Program-made: the position numbers and the translations under genes | Notes under the pieces: generated by a model | What the model was told of the DNA's origin: nothing | The model's database searches: none | What the model saw: only the letters and a program-made list of their open reading frames with translations | NCBI GenBank assembly: GCA_964454845.1 | Contig: CAYVVS010000010.1 | Span: 1 to 23,634, forward strand | Source of the DNA: GCA-016700035 sp964454845 | GTDB lineage: Bacteria > Patescibacteriota > Saccharimonadia > CAILAD01 > GCA-016700035 | DNA length: 23,634 nucleotides | Reading direction: 5' to 3' | Shown: one piece after another, positions 20,329-23,634 of the stretch | Layout: each line of letters opens with the position of its first letter | Position numbering within the stretch: the stretch's first letter is position 1

Positions 20329-20748
20329 CTATTCTCCAACTCCTTCACGCACAATAAAACGAGTCTTCATTGGAAGCTTACGTCCTGCCAAGCGCATGGC
20401 CTCTTTCGCAACATCTTCACTAACTCCATCAAGCTCAAATACGATTTTACCGGCCTGAACTTTGGCAACGTAATGATCAACTGCACCTTTACCAGAACCC
20501 ATGCGAACTTCGTTTGGCTTCTTTGTAACTGGTGTGTGTGGAAACACACGAATCCAAACCTTACCGCCGCGCTTGATATAGCGAGTCATAGCCCGACGAG
20601 CAGCTTCGATCTGACGAGATGTCAGACGCTCATTCTCGAGAGCACGCAAGCCGTAGCGGCCAAACGAAATCTCCGTACCACGAGTTGCCTCGCCGCGGTT
20701 TTTACCCTTAAAGGTTTTGCGGAATTTAGTCTTACGCGGAAGTAACAT
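20329..20748 (-). CDS. rplP: Ribosomal protein uL16
   Basis: 139 residues: MLLPRKTKFRKTFKGKNRGEATRG, GRYGLRALENERLTSRQIEAARRAMTRYIKRGGKVWIRVFPHTPVTKKPNEVRMGSGKGAVDHYVAKVQAGKIVFEL. It helps form the A-site tRNA pocket of the 50S. It shares one base with the rpsC stop (TAATG). Confidence 0.98.
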   Translation of the reverse strand: MLLPRKTKFRKTFKGKNRGEATRGTEISFGRYGLRALENERLTSRQIEAARRAMTRYIKRGGKVWIRVFPHTPVTKKPNEVRMGSGKGAVDHYVAKVQAGKIVFELDGVSEDVAKEAMRLAGRKLPMKTRFIVREGVGE

Positions 20749-21374
20749 TACTTACCCTCTCCCGTATAGATCCAGGTTTTCACGCCGATTATGCCAAAAG
20801 TGGTATGGGCTTCTGCAGTGGCATAGCTAATGTTGGCACGAATAGTATGAAGTGGGATAGAACCCAGCGCAACACTTTCAGTGCGAGCCATGTCGGCCCC
20901 GTTCAAACGGCCACCAACCTGAACCTTGGCTCCAAGCGCACCGGCTTTCATGGAGTTTTCCGCAGCATTCTTGAGTATACGACGGAATGGCATACGACGC
21001 TCGAGAGCACTGGCAATATTATTAGCAACCAATTGAGCTTCAAGATCTGGCTGGCGAATCTCTTCGATATTTACACGCAACTTGCCTTCAACAACTTTAG
21101 TGAGTTCTTTCTTGAGAGCCTCTGCTCCAGAGCCACCACGACCAATCACTACACCTGGCTTAGCAGTATAAATGCTCACCACCACTTCGCCGGTATTGCG
21201 CTCAATCTCCACGCGCGCTACAGCAGCACGAAAACCTAACATCTTGCCTATAATTTCACGAATCTTAAGATCTTCCTTTAAGAGCGTGCGGTATTCACGG
21301 CCAGCAAACCAGCGACTGCGCCAATTACGGTCAGCCTGCAATCGCATTGAAATTGGATTAATTTTTTGTCCCAT
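20748..21374 (-). CDS. rpsC: Ribosomal protein uS3
   Basis: 208 residues. The N-terminal MGQKINPISMRL, a type II KH domain with the GRGG loop (KPGVVIGRGGSGAEALKKEL), and the C-terminal domain (RRMPFRRILKNAAENSMKAGALGAKVQVGGRLNGADMARTE...HTIRANISYATAEAHTTFGIIGVKTWIYTGE) are all intact. It is at the mRNA entry site. Slightly shorter than E. coli uS3 because it stops soon after IYTGEGK. Confidence 0.98.
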   Translation of the reverse strand: MGQKINPISMRLQADRNWRSRWFAGREYRTLLKEDLKIREIIGKMLGFRAAVARVEIERNTGEVVVSIYTAKPGVVIGRGGSGAEALKKELTKVVEGKLRVNIEEIRQPDLEAQLVANNIASALERRMPFRRILKNAAENSMKAGALGAKVQVGGRLNGADMARTESVALGSIPLHTIRANISYATAEAHTTFGIIGVKTWIYTGEGK

Positions 21375-21377
21375 AAC

Positions 21378-21791
21378 TTACGCTTCCTTCCCACTTGCAG
21401 CCAGCTGCTTCTTAGGTGTTTTTTCCACCTTTTTTACTGAACGCTTTTTCTCCGCAACTGCTTCGTCGCTCACAACAACCGTAAGATGCGACATACGGTG
21501 CAAGATTGGTGCAGCCATACCGCGCGATCGTGGACGAAAACGCTTCAATGTTGGACCTTCATCAACTTTAATCTCGGCTATTCGAAGATTACTCTTACGA
21601 GCATTGTGATTATTTTCGGCATTTGCAACGGCACTCTTCAATGCTTCAGCTACCATGACTGAGCCCTTTTTTGGCGTAGCTGCAAGTACCTGCTCAGCCT
21701 GAGCAACTTGCAAACCGCGCACTAAATCAGCCGACAACCGCAGCTTGCGTGATGAGATCTTGAGATATTTGATAGAAGCGTGAGTTTTCAT
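21378..21791 (-). CDS. rplV: Ribosomal protein uL22
   Basis: 137 residues: IKYLKISSRKLRLSADLVRGLQVAQAEQVL, KSAVANAENNHNARKSNLRIAEIKVDEGPTLKRFRPRSRGMAAPILHRMSHLTVVV. The family core ends near residue 113; a Lys/Ala/Glu tail of about 24 residues is added. The beta-hairpin (GPTLKRFRPRSRGMAAPI) lines the exit tunnel and is intact. Confidence 0.98.
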   Translation of the reverse strand: MKTHASIKYLKISSRKLRLSADLVRGLQVAQAEQVLAATPKKGSVMVAEALKSAVANAENNHNARKSNLRIAEIKVDEGPTLKRFRPRSRGMAAPILHRMSHLTVVVSDEAVAEKKRSVKKVEKTPKKQLAASGKEA

Positions 21792-21794
21792 AGT

Positions 21795-22070
21795 TTAACC
21801 TTGCTGTTTCGCCAGCTTACCGCCGTGCCCTTTAAACTTACGAGTTGGGGAAAATTCACCAAGCTTATGCCCAACCATGTTTTCGGTCACAAATACCGGA
21901 ACGTGAGTCTTGCCATTATGCACGGCAATCGTCTTGCCAACCATTTCAGGAGAAATTGAGCTAGCACGTGCCCAAGTCTTGATGACGGTTTTGTCACTCG
22001 GACCAAGTGCAAGCACTTTTTTGAGAAGTTTGGCGTCTACGTATGGGCCTTTTTTCAGTGAACGGCTCAT
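21795..22070 (-). CDS. rpsS: Ribosomal protein uS19
   Basis: 91 residues: MSRSLKKGPYVDAKLLKKV, TWARASSISPEMVGKTIAVHNGKTHVPVFVTENMVGHKLGEFSPTRKFKGHGG, an unmistakable uS19. Located in the 30S head. Its ATG directly follows the rplB stop without a spacer. Confidence 0.98.
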   Translation of the reverse strand: MSRSLKKGPYVDAKLLKKVLALGPSDKTVIKTWARASSISPEMVGKTIAVHNGKTHVPVFVTENMVGHKLGEFSPTRKFKGHGGKLAKQQG

Positions 22071-22898
22071 TTATTTTCCTTTCCTATGGCGGATTATGTA
22101 CTTATCAGTTGCCTTGCGACGACGAGTCTTGGCACCAAGTGCAGGCTTACCCCATGGTGTAACAGGACGCTTCAGACCGATTGAAGTGCCACCTTCACCA
22201 CCACCGTGTCGGTGATCGTTCGGGTTCATAGCCTTACCGCGTACGGTTGGGCGAATGCCCATGCGGCGCTTACGGCCAGCAGAACCAACCTTAATGAGAC
22301 TATGGCTTTCGTTACCAACACCGCCGATTGTCGCATAACATTCAGCTCGGACCATACGCATTTCGCCAGATGGGAGCTTAATGGTAGCCATTTCGCCTTC
22401 TTTAGCAGCAAGCTGAGCCTTAGTACCAGCAGAACGAACGAGCTGTCCGCCTTTACCTGGAGTGAGTTCGATATTATATACTACGCTACCCACTGGGATT
22501 TCAGACAACGGCAAGCGATTGTGTTCGCGAATTTCACCTTCGGCGGCAGCTACAATGGTAGCGCCTACCTGCATGCCAGAACCAGCAAGGATGTAAGCCT
22601 TACGGCCTTTTTCGTCACGAATAAGTGCGATGTTTGCCGATCGACCTGGATCATATTCGATAGCAACAATAGTTGCGCTCTTCATACCAGCCTGACGGAA
22701 GTCAACAATACGGATGGCCCGCTTAGCGCCACCACCACGGTGGCGAACAGTAATCTTACCCTGATTATTACGACCAGCCTTTTGCTTGCGCTTGAGGATA
22801 AGAGATTTTTCCGGCTTGGTCTTGGTGATTTCATCAAAACGATCAACGCTCATGCCACGACGAGCAGAAGTATTACGCTTGAGTACGCGAATTGCCAT
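22071..22898 (-). CDS. rplB: Ribosomal protein uL2
   Basis: 275 residues. KRKQKAGRNNQGKITVRHRGGGAKRAIRIVDFR, EYDPGRSANIALIRDEKGRKAYILA, and the peptidyl-transferase-proximal loop GKAMNPNDHRHGGGEGGTSIGLKRPVTPWGKPALG, which keeps the conserved His pair (DHRHGGGEG, against DHPHGGGEG in E. coli). The most conserved 50S protein near the catalytic centre. One-base overlap with rplW. Confidence 0.99.
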   Translation of the reverse strand: MAIRVLKRNTSARRGMSVDRFDEITKTKPEKSLILKRKQKAGRNNQGKITVRHRGGGAKRAIRIVDFRQAGMKSATIVAIEYDPGRSANIALIRDEKGRKAYILAGSGMQVGATIVAAAEGEIREHNRLPLSEIPVGSVVYNIELTPGKGGQLVRSAGTKAQLAAKEGEMATIKLPSGEMRMVRAECYATIGGVGNESHSLIKVGSAGRKRRMGIRPTVRGKAMNPNDHRHGGGEGGTSIGLKRPVTPWGKPALGAKTRRRKATDKYIIRHRKGK

Positions 22899-23245
22899 TA
22901 CTTCTTCTCCTCTTTCTTAGCCTTTTCAGCAGCTTTCTTGGCTTTCTTGTCTTCCTTAGCTGGTTCTTCCTGACCAAGATCAAAGGCCGCAATCTTCTGG
23001 CCTGCAGCAACCTGAACATAAGCCTTCTTCACATCTACACGGCGACCCTTTACCTGCCGGAAACGCTTCTCTTTGCCTTTTGCAATCGAGATACGCACAT
23101 CAGTAGGATCGACTTTAAACTGATCTTTTACCGCACGAGCAACTTCGATTTTATTAGTGCTCATTGGAACAGTAAAAGTATATACACCCTTGGCAGCCTG
23201 CATGAGGGTTTTTTCAGTAATTTTCGGTACGATTACAAGACTCAC
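22898..23245 (-). CDS. rplW: Ribosomal protein uL23
   Basis: 115 residues from GTG at 23245, chosen because AGGAGG sits six bases upstream and GTGA overlaps the rplD stop by 4; an in-frame TTG at 23263 would overlap rplD by 22 and lies upstream of that SD. MSLVIVPKITEKTLMQAAKGVYTFTVPMSTNKIEVARAVKDQFKVDPTDVRISIAKGKEKR is the uL23 core, followed by a long Lys/Ala/Glu tail (about 85-115). It docks SRP and trigger factor at the tunnel exit. Confidence 0.97.
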   Translation of the reverse strand: MSLVIVPKITEKTLMQAAKGVYTFTVPMSTNKIEVARAVKDQFKVDPTDVRISIAKGKEKRFRQVKGRRVDVKKAYVQVAAGQKIAAFDLGQEEPAKEDKKAKKAAEKAKKEEKK

Positions 23246-23634
23246 TTCTGGCCTCCTAGCCAAGTGGAAATTGCTTCGAGGCCGGGCTTATCAACGAGAA
23301 TATTGTCGGCATTCATAATATCAAAAGCTGTCAATTGGCTCACTAGTCGGTACTGCACCTGAGTAAGATTAGCAACTGAGCGAACAGTCTTTTGATCGAC
23401 CGCGGCAACTACCACCAAAATACTTCCGGTAAAACCGAGTTTTGCGATGAAGGCTTGCGCATCTTTAGTTTTGCCGCTTGCTACTTCAAAAGCTTCGATA
23501 GTCGATACTTGCTTAGCTTTTGCCGAAAGAGCGTGTGCAATGCTTGCACGAATTGCTTTCTTTGGCATTTCTACAGAATAGTTTTGCTCGCCAGTTGGCC
23601 CAAAAATAGTACCACCACCACGCCAGAGCGGGTT
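23242..23634 (-). CDS. rplD: Ribosomal protein uL4, C-terminal part (cut by window edge)
   Basis: 130 residues to the stop at 23242, with the frame open to the right edge. It enters inside the exit-tunnel loop (NPLWRGGGTIFGPTGEQNYS), the conserved RxPxWRGGGxxFGP motif, followed by PKKAIRASIAHALSAKAK and the Rossmann-like C-terminal half ending LVDKPGLEAISTWLGGQK. First visible gene of the S10 segment. The N-terminal half and any upstream rplC and rpsJ lie outside the window. Confidence 0.97.
   Translation of the reverse strand, partial: NPLWRGGGTIFGPTGEQNYSVEMPKKAIRASIAHALSAKAKQVSTIEAFEVASGKTKDAQAFIAKLGFTGSILVVVAAVDQKTVRSVANLTQVQYRLVSQLTAFDIMNADNILVDKPGLEAISTWLGGQK

Noticed and set aside
1..23634. 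UGA recoding, CRISPR arrays, insertion sequences and prophage genes
   Set aside because: UGA ends many genes at the expected place, and no spaced direct repeats, transposase, integrase or phage structural genes were seen.

Overview
The window looks like a chromosomal segment of a Candidate Phyla Radiation bacterium, most likely Candidatus Saccharibacteria (TM7). This is inferred from three things. The S10-spc-alpha ribosomal supercluster lacks rpmD (uL30) between rpsE and rplO, a gene missing across CPR genomes. The exported protein at 2345-3538 has a lysine-rich start followed by one hydrophobic segment ending in AA, a style I associate with Saccharibacteria. UGA is used as a stop by many genes, which argues against the UGA-recoding Gracilibacteria/Absconditabacteria. 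No database search was possible.

Almost everything is on the minus strand; the only convincing plus-strand gene is a histidine kinase. Read in the direction of transcription (high to low coordinates), the right half (23634 to 10460) is one tightly packed run: rplD (cut by the window edge), rplW, rplB, rpsS, rplV, rpsC, rplP, rpmC, rpsQ, rplN, rplX, rplE, rpsN, rpsH, rplF, rplR, rpsE, rplO, secY, infA, rpmJ, rpsM, rpsK, rpsD, rpoA, rplQ, rplM, rpsI. It closes with a hairpin terminator at 10426-10455. adk and map, often found after secY, are absent, and infA has its own promoter in the gap. Many neighbours overlap by 1, 4 or 8 bases, indicating translational coupling.

Next (10368 to 7245) comes an overlapping four-gene run: an RCK-type channel with an atypical selectivity filter, an RluA/RluD-family pseudouridine synthase, a DNA polymerase III delta'-like AAA protein, and a membrane-anchored TPR protein. 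A three-tRNA cluster follows (Thr-GGU, Tyr-GUA, Thr-UGU), with its own good promoter. Then come two tandem paralogous seven-helix membrane proteins (6899-5461), facing a convergent membrane histidine kinase with no adjacent response regulator (3783-5456).

The left part is accessory in character. It holds an AT-rich exported beta-helix protein, a single-domain PLD-type protein, and a copper-type operon. The operon order is CsoR/RcnR-family repressor, small Met/His-rich exported protein, two-repeat DUF305 protein, and the His-rich N-terminus of a CopB-like P-type ATPase that leaves the window at base 1. Its promoter is a consensus TTGACA-16-TATAAT with a CsoR-type C/G-tract palindrome filling the spacer.

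A recurring theme is that three genes (csoR, the histidine kinase, the first seven-helix gene) have a perfect TATAAT only 6-8 bases before their start codon. Their mRNAs are predicted to be leaderless, while the ribosomal genes carry ordinary Shine-Dalgarno sequences.
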